64,000 nucleotides of DNA, taken from positions 67,229-131,228 of the forward strand of contig CAZEDX010000002.1 in assembly GCA_964511015.1 (NCBI GenBank). The letters are read 5' to 3'. Source of the DNA: FEN-1099 sp964511015. GTDB taxonomy: Bacteria; Lernaellota; Lernaellaia; Lernaellales; Lernaellaceae. The position numbers and the translations under genes are program-made. Positions 16,548 to 25,130 of this stretch are shown piece after piece (position 1 is the first letter of the stretch; every line of letters begins with the position of its first letter). Under the pieces are notes generated by a model. The model did not search any database. It saw only the letters and a list, made by a program, of their open reading frames with translations, and had not been told where the DNA came from.

Positions 16548-18343
16548 CCGCGCGTCGCCACCTGATCCTGCTTGCCTGTTTTGTCTTGATGGCCGCCTTG
16601 ATGCTGACCGGAACCGCTTGTAAACACGAACGGAAATATCCAAACGTGATCGTCATCAGCGTCGACACCCTACGAGCTGACCGGGTCGGCGCGTATGGCA
16701 GCGACCGCGGCATCACCGGCATGATGGACTTCTGGGCCCGCCGTGGCGTCACCTTTACCAACGCGTACGCGGCCGCGCCCTGGACCCTACCCAGTCACGC
16801 CTCGGCGTTCACCGGCCTGTATTCGACCGAACACATGGCCATTGACGAGAAGATCAATATCGACAAAGCCGCACCGATGCTGGCCGAGGAAATGAAAAAG
16901 GCCGGACTGAAGACCGGTGCATTTGTCGCCCACTACTACCTGTCGGCGGAATACGGTTTCGATCGCGGTTTCGATGACTTCTTCATCAAACCGAATGCGA
17001 CGGCCGATGAAATGGTCACCAAGGCCACCAACTGGCTACACGACAACAAGGACGAGAACTTCTTCCTGTTCCTGCATTTGTTTGACCCGCACACCCCGTA
17101 TACGCCGCCGCCGGATCTGGCCAAGAAGCACTATCCGTCTGATGCCGGCGTCAAGGTGAACGGCACTACCGCTGATGTGATGAGCGTCATGCTGGATTGG
17201 CCCTCAGATCATGCTCAACGCGTGCTCCGCGTGTTGAGCGCGCTGTACGACGGTGAGGTGGATTTCGTCGACAACCAGCTCGAAGTGTTGTTCAAAGCCA
17301 TGCAGGAAGAGCAACTCGACCAGAACACCATCATTGTGTTGTTCAGCGACCATGGCGAAGAGTTCATGGAACACGGGATGATGGAACACGGCTTCACGCT
17401 ATATGAGGAACAACTGCGCGTCCCGTTTATCTGGTACTACCCGGCCAAGCTGAAGGGGGGCCTGATCATTGATGAGCCGGTGAGTCTGGTCGACATGATG
17501 CCGACCCTACTCGACCTGCTCGGCTTGCCGCCGGTGCAGAAACCAATCAGCGGCCGCTCGCTCACACCATTGTGGCGCGGAGAGACTCAGTCACTCGGCC
17601 GATATGTTCTGGCCGAAACCACCCGTCAGGGACCCGATCGTGCAGCCCTGATCAAAGACCGTTACAAGTACATCTATTCACCGCCATTCGAACTCAACGG
17701 CCGTAAGCTGACCAGCCACCTTTTCCATCTGACTGATGATCCGAGCGAAGTGCACGATCTGCTGGCAACCGACGCGCCGCGCGCCGAAAACTTGCGCAGC
17801 CAGTTGTTCTCCAGCGGCCTGTATGTAGAGCGACGCCTTTGGCATATGCGCTGGGCCGGCCTGGCCGACACCATGCACGGGGTGATCAGCACGACCGGGA
17901 AGGTGGCCTACGTCTACAAGGCCAACACCATCTACGGCACCGACGAACGCGGCCTATTGATCTCGCGCGAGTATCCCTTGGACAAGACCGACCCGGCCAA
18001 GCTGCAATTTGTTACCTTGCGCAAGGAACCGAACGGCGTCTCATTCATGACCGACCCGGAAACGGCTCCGGTGTCGTTCCAGTTGCGGTTCGACAGCCGG
18101 CCTGCTCCGGCTCGGGTCTGTTTGGGCAACCCCGGCCGTCACCCGGACGGTGACACGTTCACACTCAACGAACCGGTGGCCTTGCTCGGGCCGGACACGC
18201 CGCCGGCCGGCGCCGTGTTGATCTGGTCGGAACCGGTGTGGGTCAACTCCCGACAGGTGCTGCGGGCGGAAGTCGGCGATCCCATCAAACTTTCCCCCGA
18301 AGTCATCGAACAGTTACGGAGCCTGGGTTACTTGACACAGTAG
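16544..18343 (+). CDS. Sulfatase-fold (alkaline phosphatase superfamily) lipoprotein with Thr at the FGly position
   Basis: Envelope protein of 599 residues. The N-terminal signal ends in TGTAC, likely a lipoprotein site although the -3 residue is unusual. The sulfatase fold covers about 34-430: metal ligands in VIVISVDTLRADRVG (31-50), LFSDHGEEFMEHG and HGF. At the nucleophile position a true sulfatase has C-x-P-S-R; here it is T81-L-P-S-H. Threonine is the nucleophile in phosphoethanolamine and phosphoglycerol transferases of the same superfamily, so a phosphoryl-transfer or hydrolase role is more likely than sulfate ester cleavage. Residues after about 430 form a separate domain without recognised motifs, ending in QLRSLGYLTQ, an ending common in this subfamily. 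Coupled to the upstream GT-C gene. Confidence 0.8.
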   Translation: MTARRHLILLACFVLMAALMLTGTACKHERKYPNVIVISVDTLRADRVGAYGSDRGITGMMDFWARRGVTFTNAYAAAPWTLPSHASAFTGLYSTEHMAIDEKINIDKAAPMLAEEMKKAGLKTGAFVAHYYLSAEYGFDRGFDDFFIKPNATADEMVTKATNWLHDNKDENFFLFLHLFDPHTPYTPPPDLAKKHYPSDAGVKVNGTTADVMSVMLDWPSDHAQRVLRVLSALYDGEVDFVDNQLEVLFKAMQEEQLDQNTIIVLFSDHGEEFMEHGMMEHGFTLYEEQLRVPFIWYYPAKLKGGLIIDEPVSLVDMMPTLLDLLGLPPVQKPISGRSLTPLWRGETQSLGRYVLAETTRQGPDRAALIKDRYKYIYSPPFELNGRKLTSHLFHLTDDPSEVHDLLATDAPRAENLRSQLFSSGLYVERRLWHMRWAGLADTMHGVISTTGKVAYVYKANTIYGTDERGLLISREYPLDKTDPAKLQFVTLRKEPNGVSFMTDPETAPVSFQLRFDSRPAPARVCLGNPGRHPDGDTFTLNEPVALLGPDTPPAGAVLIWSEPVWVNSRQVLRAEVGDPIKLSPEVIEQLRSLGYLTQ

Positions 18344-18363
18344 GGCAAGCGCGGCATAAATGT

Positions 18364-18382
18364 CCCCGCGACGGGGTTTTTT
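18364..18382 (+). terminator. Rho-independent terminator
   Basis: CCCCG-CGA-CGGGG hairpin followed by six T, 21 bases after the sulfatase-fold gene and before yebC. Separates the two transcription units. Confidence 0.75.
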
Positions 18383-18430
18383 GGCCCGCTATAAAGCACA
18401 TACAATGACTCACTTTCCCGCGGAGGGACT

Positions 18431-19180
18431 ATGTCTGGTCACAGCAAGTGGAGCACTATCAAACGGAAGAAGGGCGCGGCGGACGCCAAACGCGGCCGGA
18501 TGTTTTCGCGTCTGAACAAGGAAATCATGTTAGCCGCTCGTAATGGGGGTGGCGACGTCAATTCCAATATTCGCCTCCGCAACGCCATCGCGGCCGCCAA
18601 AGAAGTGAACATGCCTAAGGACAATATCCAACGGGCCATTAAGAAAGGCACGGGGGATCTGGGCGACGGCGTGGTCATTGAAGAAGTTAACTATGAGGGC
18701 TACGGTCCGGGCGGCGTGGCGGTCATCGTCGAAACGATCACCGATAACCGCAACCGCACCACGGCCGACGTGCGCCATGCGTTTGCCAAATACGGCGGCA
18801 ACCTCGGAGAAACCGGCTGCGTCGGTTGGATGTTCGCCCGCAAGGGCCTGATCACCTTCTTAAAGGCCGGCCTCGACCAGAACAAGCTCGAGGAAGTGGC
18901 GATTGAAAGCGGCGCGGAAGACATTCGCGAAGAAGACGACTCGATCGAAGTCACCTGCGCACCCGAAGATTTCGAAACCTTGAAACAGGCCTTCGAAACC
19001 GCCGCCTTCAAGTGGGAAGAGGCGGAAATCAGCAACCTTCCCCAGTCGACCGTCAAGGTCGAAGGCAAGCACGCCGAATCCGTCTTGAAGCTGATGGAGG
19101 CGCTAGAAGAACTCGACGACGTGCAGCACGTCTGGTCAAACTTCGACATCTCCGAAGCCGACATGGCGGCGATGGAGTGA
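18431..19180 (+). CDS. yebC: YebC/PmpR-family regulator
   Basis: Cytoplasmic protein of 249 residues, the normal family length. It begins MSGHSKWSTIKRKKGAADAK, the family hallmark, and shows the conserved RNAIAAAKEVNMPKDNI and EEVNYEGYGPGGVAV segments. YebC-type proteins bind DNA as regulators and, by more recent work on relatives, help ribosomes at proline-rich stretches; which applies here is open. GCGGAGGGACT precedes the ATG. It opens the yebC-ruvC-ruvA-ruvB block, a widely conserved order. A candidate -10 (TACAAT, 18401-18406) lies upstream without a clear -35. Confidence 0.95.
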   Translation: MSGHSKWSTIKRKKGAADAKRGRMFSRLNKEIMLAARNGGGDVNSNIRLRNAIAAAKEVNMPKDNIQRAIKKGTGDLGDGVVIEEVNYEGYGPGGVAVIVETITDNRNRTTADVRHAFAKYGGNLGETGCVGWMFARKGLITFLKAGLDQNKLEEVAIESGAEDIREEDDSIEVTCAPEDFETLKQAFETAAFKWEEAEISNLPQSTVKVEGKHAESVLKLMEALEELDDVQHVWSNFDISEADMAAME

Positions 19181-19214
19181 GCCGCACCGCCGATAGGCCG
19201 CGACGGGTGAGTCC

Positions 19215-19727
19215 ATGCGCGTGATCGGCATCGATCCCGGCAGCCGCATCTGTGGCTGGGGTATCGTCGAGGAAAGCGGTGGACCGTCCACCCTGGTGCA
19301 CGTCGATTCAGGCGCGGTATTTACCGACAGCAAAAAGCCATTGGCCGACCGGTTGCAGTTCGTCTATGACGAACTGCGCACAGTCATTCGCCGTTTCCAA
19401 CCACAGGAAGCGTCCATCGAAGAAGTCTTCCACTACAAGAACGCCCGTAGCGCTCTGACCCTCGGCCAGGCGCGCGGCGTCGCCGTGCTAGCTTGTGTCC
19501 ACGAGGGTTTGTCGGTATACGAGTATTCGCCACTGCAAATCAAACAGGCCGTCTCCGGGTACGGGCGCGCCGACAAGGAACAGGTAGCCGCGATGGTCAA
19601 AGCCCTGCTACACCTGCCCGAGGTAGCTTGGGAAGACACGGCGGACGCCCTCGCGGGTGCCATCTGCCATCTCAACAGTTACCGCTTGGCCCGGGCCTCG
19701 CGCCTACTGACGAACGAAGGACGGTGA
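19215..19727 (+). CDS. ruvC: Holliday junction endonuclease RuvC
   Basis: Resolvase of 170 residues that cuts four-way junctions. The RNase H-like fold starts MRVIGIDPGSRICGWGIV with the first catalytic Asp at residue 7; the second acidic residue is in ASIEEVFHYKN (about 66-76) and the final pair in WEDTADALAGAICH. Acts with the RuvAB motor encoded just downstream. Confidence 0.95.
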   Translation: MRVIGIDPGSRICGWGIVEESGGPSTLVHVDSGAVFTDSKKPLADRLQFVYDELRTVIRRFQPQEASIEEVFHYKNARSALTLGQARGVAVLACVHEGLSVYEYSPLQIKQAVSGYGRADKEQVAAMVKALLHLPEVAWEDTADALAGAICHLNSYRLARASRLLTNEGR

Positions 19728-19731
19728 ACGC

Positions 19732-20337
19732 GTGATCGCCCAACTTGCCGGGGTGCTGGTCGTCAAGGAAATCGGCCACGTTGTCATCGACGTGCACGGC
19801 GTCGGCTACCGTGTCTTCATCAGCACCAACTGCTTTTACGCCCTGCCCGAACCGCCGGCGCCGGTGACCATGCTCATTCACACCGTGGTACGCGAGGACG
19901 CGTTCCATCTCTTTGGTTTCCTGACGCCGCTCGAGCGGCAGTTGTTCCGGCTGCTGCTATCGGTCAGCGGCATCGGCCCCAAGAGCGCCCTCGCCGCGCT
20001 GTCGGGCTACGCCGCGCGCGACTTGCTGGGCGCTATCGCCGCCGCCGACACCCGCGCGTTGGCCAAGATCCCCGGCATCGGCAAGAAAACCGCTGAGCGC
20101 ATCATCGTGGATCTGCGCGACAAGTCGGCGGCCTTGGCGCAGGAGGAAGGGGCCGAAATCGTAGCACCGGTGACGGTGTCGGCGGCCGACCGCGATGCGG
20201 TTAGCGCGCTGACCAATCTCGGTTTTAAAGAAGGTGCCGCCGAACAAGCGGTTGCCGAGGCGCGTGCCCAGCTCGGACTGTCCGCCAGCCTGGAAGACAT
20301 CGTGCGCAGTTCACTCAAACGCATGATGAAGGGATAG
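19732..20337 (+). CDS. ruvA: Holliday junction branch migration protein RuvA
   Basis: Junction-binding subunit of 201 residues. The N-terminal OB fold begins MIAQLAGVLVVKEIGHVVID; two helix-hairpin-helix motifs follow (VSGIGPKSALAAL and IPGIGKKTAERI), and the C-terminal domain that contacts RuvB ends in LKRMMKG. The start is GTG at 19732, 4 bases after ruvC. Confidence 0.95.
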   Translation: MIAQLAGVLVVKEIGHVVIDVHGVGYRVFISTNCFYALPEPPAPVTMLIHTVVREDAFHLFGFLTPLERQLFRLLLSVSGIGPKSALAALSGYAARDLLGAIAAADTRALAKIPGIGKKTAERIIVDLRDKSAALAQEEGAEIVAPVTVSAADRDAVSALTNLGFKEGAAEQAVAEARAQLGLSASLEDIVRSSLKRMMKG

Positions 20338-20340
20338 ACC

Positions 20341-21369
20341 ATGAACCAACGGCCGATTGACCCCCACCGTGAAGCGGATGAGGCCGTATACGAAATCACC
20401 CTGCGACCCCGCCGGCTGACGGACTTCGTCGGCCAGCAAGCAACCAAGAAGAACCTCGAAATCTATATCCGCGCTGCCCACGAGCGGAAGGAGCCGCTGG
20501 ACCACGTGTTGATCTACGGCCCACCCGGCCTGGGCAAGACCACCCTCGCCCACATCATTGCTGCCGAGATGGGCGTCGGCATCCATTGCACCAGCGGCCC
20601 CGCGCTGGAAAAGCCCGGCGACCTCGCCGCTATTCTGACCAATCTCGCGCCGAATGACGTGTTGTTTATCGACGAAGTCCACCGCCTACCAAAGCTGGTC
20701 GAGGAAAAGCTCTACCCGGCGATGGAAGACTTTCGCATCGACCTGATCCTCGGCCAAGGTCCGTCGGCGCGCACGGTACAGATGCCACTCGAACCGTTCA
20801 CGCTGATCGGCGCGACCACGCGCATCGGCCTCATCGCCAACCCTATGCGCGATCGCTTCGGCGTGATCGAGCGCCTCGACTTCTACTCCGGCGACGAATT
20901 GTTCACTATCATCAGCCGCAACGCGAAGATCCTCGGCGTGGCGACAGATGACGCGGGCACACGCGAAATAGCCGGCCGCAGCCGCGGCACACCCCGGGTC
21001 GCCAATCGACTGTTGCGCCGCGTGCGCGACTTCGCCCAGATCGAAGGCGACGGCGTCATCGCCAAAGACATCGCCGCCCGCGCGCTTAGCCGTCTGGGCA
21101 TCGACGACGCCGGCCTCGACAAAATGGACCAAAGGGTGCTGGTCACCATCATCGATCACTTCGGCGGTGGCCCGGTCGGACTCGAGACCATCGCCGCCAG
21201 CCTTTCGGAAGACAAGGACACGATCGAAGATGTGATCGAGCCGTTTCTCATTCAATGCGGCTACCTGCAACGGACACCGCGCGGACGCCTAGCGACGCCC
21301 CGGGCGTACGAGCATCTGCAGCGCAAGGTACCCAAAGGAGCCAACCTCGAGCTGTTCGAGAACTCATGA
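20341..21369 (+). CDS. ruvB: Holliday junction branch migration ATPase RuvB
   Basis: AAA+ helicase motor of 342 residues. LRPRRLTDFVGQ at the N-terminus, Walker A GPPGLGKTTLAHI at about residues 60-72, Walker B DVLFIDEVHRL, sensor 1 IGATTRIG, and a C-terminal winged-helix domain with QRTPRGRLATPRAYEHL. It begins 3 bases after the ruvA stop and overlaps the next gene by ATGA at 21366-21369. Confidence 0.97.
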   Translation: MNQRPIDPHREADEAVYEITLRPRRLTDFVGQQATKKNLEIYIRAAHERKEPLDHVLIYGPPGLGKTTLAHIIAAEMGVGIHCTSGPALEKPGDLAAILTNLAPNDVLFIDEVHRLPKLVEEKLYPAMEDFRIDLILGQGPSARTVQMPLEPFTLIGATTRIGLIANPMRDRFGVIERLDFYSGDELFTIISRNAKILGVATDDAGTREIAGRSRGTPRVANRLLRRVRDFAQIEGDGVIAKDIAARALSRLGIDDAGLDKMDQRVLVTIIDHFGGGPVGLETIAASLSEDKDTIEDVIEPFLIQCGYLQRTPRGRLATPRAYEHLQRKVPKGANLELFENS

Positions 21370-21890
21370 GCAATAGTGACCACTCATTTCCGGCCTTGCC
21401 GCCCGCCAAATCGATTGGCGATATCCTGGTCGTCTGCTCGGCCAACATGTGCCGCAGCCCGATGGCTGAAGCCCTACTGCGCGCTACACTGCACGCCAAC
21501 GACGTGCGAGGCATCCGCGTGCACTCGGCCGGCACTATCGCGATTGCCGGCACGGGAGCCAGCGCCGACAGCATCAAGACCTGCGCCAATTACGGTTTGG
21601 ATATTTCTTTCCACCGTTCGACGCCCCTGACGGCCGAACTCGTGCGCCGAGCCGATATCGTGCTGGTCATGGAAAACAAACACCGAAACAAGGCTCTGGA
21701 ACTGCGGCCCGACGCCGCGCACAAGGTTTTTCTGATTAGTGATTTCGCCACCGGCTCGTTGCATGGCAAGGACCTGCCCGATCCCATCGGCACCTCCGCG
21801 GTTTTTTACGATCAGACCTTCCAAATGATGCAGGAAATGATCAATAATCTGGTACAAATGCTGATGGAGCCGTCCGAAGATGGCACGTAA
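21366..21890 (+). CDS. Low-molecular-weight protein-tyrosine phosphatase family
   Basis: Cytoplasmic phosphatase of 174 residues when started at ATG 21366, which overlaps the ruvB stop; a longer reading upstream would lie inside ruvB and is rejected. The P-loop is VVCSANMCRSPMAEAL (nucleophile Cys and the Arg of the CX5R motif), and the general-acid loop is LPDPIG near residue 138. Relatives are Wzb/Etp enzymes that control capsule export kinases, and ArsC-type reductases; no tyrosine kinase gene is seen here. The next gene starts inside its last codons. Confidence 0.88.
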   Translation: MSNSDHSFPALPPAKSIGDILVVCSANMCRSPMAEALLRATLHANDVRGIRVHSAGTIAIAGTGASADSIKTCANYGLDISFHRSTPLTAELVRRADIVLVMENKHRNKALELRPDAAHKVFLISDFATGSLHGKDLPDPIGTSAVFYDQTFQMMQEMINNLVQMLMEPSEDGT

Positions 21891-22287
21891 ACGACCGCGG
21901 TTTTCGATCATGGAAGTGGAAACCAGCCGCGATGACCGCGGTTGGGTGAGCAATCTGCTAGACTTCCTGCCCGTCCCACCCGAACGCGTTAAAAACGTAC
22001 ATATCTGCGAAATGAAGATCGGCTGCGTACGCGGCAACCACCGCCATCGCCGGCAAACCGAATGGATCGTCCTATGCGGCGGACCGTACCGCGTGTTGTT
22101 TGAATCCGACGGGGTGACAATCGAAGAGCACATCATGGGCGAACGACCCACCATGCTGACTGTGCTGCCCGGTACGGCACATGCGATCCGCTTCGAGGGC
22201 GAGGGCCTCGGAGTGTTGATCAGCGTAACCGACCAGCCCTATGACTTCGCCACACCCGACGTGGAAAAGGTCGAGCTGCTCCAATAG
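21880..22287 (+). CDS. Cupin-domain protein, WxcM/FdtA-like
   Basis: Small single-domain cupin of 135 residues. GNHRHRRQTEWIVLCGG supplies the histidine-rich first cupin motif, and PGTAHAIRFEGEGLG the second. The closest recognised theme is the WxcM/FdtA sugar 3,4-ketoisomerase group and dTDP-sugar epimerase-like cupins, which act on nucleotide sugars; a simple metal-binding or sensing role is also possible. The ATG overlaps the phosphatase gene by 11 bases (GAAGATGGCACG), so co-translation is likely. It converges on lon with a 26-base gap and no obvious terminator. Confidence 0.7.
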   Translation: MARKRPRFSIMEVETSRDDRGWVSNLLDFLPVPPERVKNVHICEMKIGCVRGNHRHRRQTEWIVLCGGPYRVLFESDGVTIEEHIMGERPTMLTVLPGTAHAIRFEGEGLGVLISVTDQPYDFATPDVEKVELLQ

Positions 22288-22313
22288 GGCACGCGGTCGG
22301 GTACCTCTCGTTC

Positions 22314-24647
22314 TCAGTTGCCGTTCACCAACGCAAAGCGCAGCGCTTCGTCCATGTTGCCGAAAAAGTGCAGCGTCAGGCCCTTGCGGATGTCTTCCGG
22401 AATCTCGTCGAGATCCTTGCGGTTCTTCTCGGGCAAAATGACCTCTTTGATGCCGGCGCGGCGAGCGGCCAACACCTTTTCCTTGATGCCGCCGACGGGC
22501 AGGATCTGCCCGCGCAAGGTCACTTCGCCGGTCATTGCCAGGTTGTGGTGCACGCACTTGCCGGTGAACAGACTGGCCATCGAAGCCAGCAGCGTGATGC
22601 CCGCCGACGGGCCGTCCTTGGGGATCGCGCCGGCCGGGATGTGCACGTGGATATCGACCTCTTCGAACTTGTCGGGGCTGATGCCGAACTCCTCGGCCTT
22701 GCTGCGCAGGTAAGACAGCGCCGCGCGGGCCGATTCCTTCATCACGTCGCCGAGATGGCCGGTCAGGGTCAGATTGCCCTTGCCCTTCATCATGGTCGCT
22801 TCGATGAACAGGATGTCGCCGCCCGACGGTGTCCAGGCCATACCCGTGGCTACACCGGGCACCGCGGTACGTTCGGCAACCTCCGGGAAGTAGCGCTGCG
22901 ATCCGAGGATCGCCGCGACCATCTTCTTGTTGACCGACACCTTCTTGGCTTCGTTCGAGGCAATCCGCTTGGCCGCGCCACGGCACAACGCGGCGATGTT
23001 GCGCTTCAGATTGCGCACGCCGGCCTCGCGCGTGTACTTGTCGATCACCTCATTCAACGCGCCGTCGGAGATGTCAAAGTTTTCTTTGCTCAGGCCGTTG
23101 TTCTCCATTTCCTCCGCGATCAGGTGCCGCTTGGCGATTAGCACCTTTTCTTCCTGTGTGTAACCGGGGATTTCAATGATCTCCATGCGGTCGAGTAGCG
23201 GCGGCGGAATGGTGTCGGCGATATTGGCCGTGCCGATAAACAGCACGCGGCTCAGGTCGTACGGCATTGCCAGGTAGTTGTCGTTGAAGCTGTCGTTCTG
23301 CTCCGGATCGAGCACTTCCAACAGAGCCGACGAAGGATCACCGCGGAAGTCCTTGCCGACTTTGTCCAATTCATCGAGCATGAAGACCGGATTGCCGGTG
23401 CCGGCCTTCTTGATGCCCTGAATGATACGACCGGGCAGCGCGCCTATATATGTGCGGCGGTGGCCGCGGATTTCCGCCTCGTCGTGAATGCCACCCAGGC
23501 TCATGCGCACGAACTGACGCCCCATCGCGCGCGCAACGGATTTGCCCAGTGAAGTCTTGCCGACACCCGGAGGGCCGATCAAACAGAGAATCGGGCCTTT
23601 AACGTCTGGCTTCAACTTGCGCACCGATAGGTATTCCAGAATGCGTTTCTTGACCTTTTCCAGCCCGTAGTGGTCTTCGTTGAGGATCTGCTCGGCCTCG
23701 TTGATATCGAGGTGGTCCTCCGAGTATTCGCCCCAAGGCAGTTCAAGAATGGTGTCGATGTAGGTCTTGGCTACGGTATATTCCGGCGACGAAGGTGGTA
23801 TCTTCACCAGCCGCTTGACCTCTTTCTCTACGGTCTTGCGCGCTTCCTCACTGAGCTTGACCTTCTCCATGCGCTTGCGCATTTCGGCCACTTCGTCCTC
23901 GACCGACTCGTCCTCGCCCAGTTCCTTACGGATCGCGTCCATCTGCTTTCGCAGGTAATAGTCACGCTGGCTCTTGTCCATCTCGCTCTTAACCTGCTGG
24001 TCGATGCGCTTCTTGGTCGAGAGCATGTCCAGCTCGGCGGTGAGCAATTGCACGACGCGCCGCGCCCGCGCTTTGACGTCGAGCGTTTCGAGCACGGTCA
24101 CCTTCTCGTCGATCGTCGTGTTCAGGTGGGTGGCGATCAAATCGCACAACATGCCCAGGTTGTCGACCTCTTCGACGAACTGCCGTGCTTCCTGCGGCAA
24201 CGACGGGTTCTTCTGAATCACCTCGGCCGAAAGCTCCTTGACCTTGGTAAACAGTGCGCCACGTTCGACATCGTCTTCGTCAATGTCCTCCGGATAGTCG
24301 ACCTCAACCTGCATCGTGGGTTTGATATCGACGAAGCGGATAATGCGAATGCGGTGTTGCCCCTGCAGTAACACCGTCTTGCCGCCGCGGCGGTCGTTCG
24401 CGGTACGCAGGATCTTTGCCGCCACGCCCATATGGTGAATGTCGGCTCCGGTCGGCTCCTCAACCTCTGGATCGAACTGGGTGAATACGCCGATAATACC
24501 GCCGGACGCTTCGGCCAACTCCAGCGCCTTCAGCGAAAACTGGCGACCTACCGCCATCGGAGAAATCGTGCCGGGAAACAACGTCGCATTGCGCAGCGGT
24601 AGAACCGGAAGAATATTCGGCAACTCAGAACTATAAGACTTGCCCAT
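22314..24647 (-). CDS. lon: ATP-dependent protease Lon
   Basis: Cytoplasmic AAA+ serine protease of 777 residues that degrades misfolded and regulatory proteins. The N-terminal substrate domain (LPVLPLRNATLFPG) is followed by a coiled-coil region, Walker A GPPGVGKTSLGKS near residue 358, Walker B VFMLDELDKVG, and the protease domain with PKDGPSAGITLL (Ser681) and GGIKEKVLAA (Lys724). ATG at 24647 is chosen over an upstream in-frame ATG because AGGAGG lies 5 bases before it, inside the longer reading. Full length with all key residues, so it should be active. Confidence 0.97.
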   Translation of the reverse strand: MGKSYSSELPNILPVLPLRNATLFPGTISPMAVGRQFSLKALELAEASGGIIGVFTQFDPEVEEPTGADIHHMGVAAKILRTANDRRGGKTVLLQGQHRIRIIRFVDIKPTMQVEVDYPEDIDEDDVERGALFTKVKELSAEVIQKNPSLPQEARQFVEEVDNLGMLCDLIATHLNTTIDEKVTVLETLDVKARARRVVQLLTAELDMLSTKKRIDQQVKSEMDKSQRDYYLRKQMDAIRKELGEDESVEDEVAEMRKRMEKVKLSEEARKTVEKEVKRLVKIPPSSPEYTVAKTYIDTILELPWGEYSEDHLDINEAEQILNEDHYGLEKVKKRILEYLSVRKLKPDVKGPILCLIGPPGVGKTSLGKSVARAMGRQFVRMSLGGIHDEAEIRGHRRTYIGALPGRIIQGIKKAGTGNPVFMLDELDKVGKDFRGDPSSALLEVLDPEQNDSFNDNYLAMPYDLSRVLFIGTANIADTIPPPLLDRMEIIEIPGYTQEEKVLIAKRHLIAEEMENNGLSKENFDISDGALNEVIDKYTREAGVRNLKRNIAALCRGAAKRIASNEAKKVSVNKKMVAAILGSQRYFPEVAERTAVPGVATGMAWTPSGGDILFIEATMMKGKGNLTLTGHLGDVMKESARAALSYLRSKAEEFGISPDKFEEVDIHVHIPAGAIPKDGPSAGITLLASMASLFTGKCVHHNLAMTGEVTLRGQILPVGGIKEKVLAARRAGIKEVILPEKNRKDLDEIPEDIRKGLTLHFFGNMDEALRFALVNGN

Positions 24648-24673
24648 CGGGCCTCCTTTGGCTTCCAAGCATC

Positions 24674-24701
24674 AATCTAATCACTCTTGATCCGTATTCA
24701 A
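24674..24701 (-). promoter_or_regulatory. Possible sigma-70-type promoter of lon
   Basis: On the minus strand TTGAAT (24696-24701) and TAGATT (24674-24679) are separated by 16 bases, placing transcription start about 20 bases before the lon start codon. The flanking CTTGAA also resembles a sigma-32 -35 element, but no CCCCAT-type -10 follows. Confidence 0.4.
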
Positions 24702-24840
24702 GCTCCATGCCCATTTGTCTCACCATTCGTTTCACTTGTCGAAATCCATCCGTCGCTTAATTTTGCGGATTCGACTGGTTAGGGTCAACCAAAGGCAAGA
24801 AAAAAATCGACCACGCGGCGCGGTTGGCGGGCAAGACAAA

Positions 24841-24870
24841 GGGGGAAATCTCCAAGCAGAGACTTCCCCC
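24841..24870 (-). terminator. Rho-independent terminator of tRNA-Leu
   Basis: Stem GGGGGAA-A-TCTC pairing with GAGA-C-TTCCCCC (one mismatch), 6-base loop, located 6 bases after the tRNA 3' end on the minus strand and followed by TTTGTCTTG. Confidence 0.7.
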
Positions 24871-24876
24871 TACTGA

Positions 24877-24960
24877 TGCGGAAGGGGGGAGTTGAACCCC
24901 CACGGCCTTGCAGCCACTGGACCCTGAACCCAGCGCGTCTACCAATTCCACCACTTCCGC
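24877..24960 (-). tRNA. tRNA-Leu (anticodon CAG)
   Basis: 84-base class II tRNA on the minus strand. The acceptor arm GCGGAAG pairs with CTTCCGC, the D arm has the GGAATTGGTAGACGC pattern of tRNA-Leu, the anticodon loop is TTCAGGG giving CAG (reads CUG), the long variable arm TGGCTGCAAGGCCG is present, and the T arm contains GGTTCAACTCC. The 3' CCA is not encoded, so it is added enzymatically. A terminator follows directly. Confidence 0.95.
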
Positions 24961-25068
24961 ATGGTGACCCGCTGTGCAAGTGCGCGTATCTATCTACAGA
25001 TATCGACGCCCCCTGTCAAGCGCAAAAAGCGACTCGGCCCAAGTCGCCCCGTCATACGCGGCAAATCA

Positions 25069-25098
25069 TTGACACCTCTCTGGGGCCAGTGCTACCCT
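25069..25098 (+). promoter_or_regulatory. Possible sigma-70-type promoter of the hydrolase-like lipoprotein gene
   Basis: A consensus TTGACA (25069-25074) is followed after 18 bases by TACCCT (25093-25098). Transcription would start about 25 bases before the TTG start codon. Confidence 0.4.
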
Positions 25099-25130
25099 TG
25101 CCGCAAGCTTCGCGACGAAGGAGAGTTCTT

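Noticed and set aside
16544..18343. Arylsulfatase activated by the SUMF1-like protein of this window
   Set aside because: Neither protein carries the cysteines the mechanism needs.
24876..25130. Upstream extension of the hydrolase-like lipoprotein frame to an ATG at 24876
   Set aside because: It would read through the tRNA-Leu gene and place a lipoprotein signal 85 residues inside the protein.
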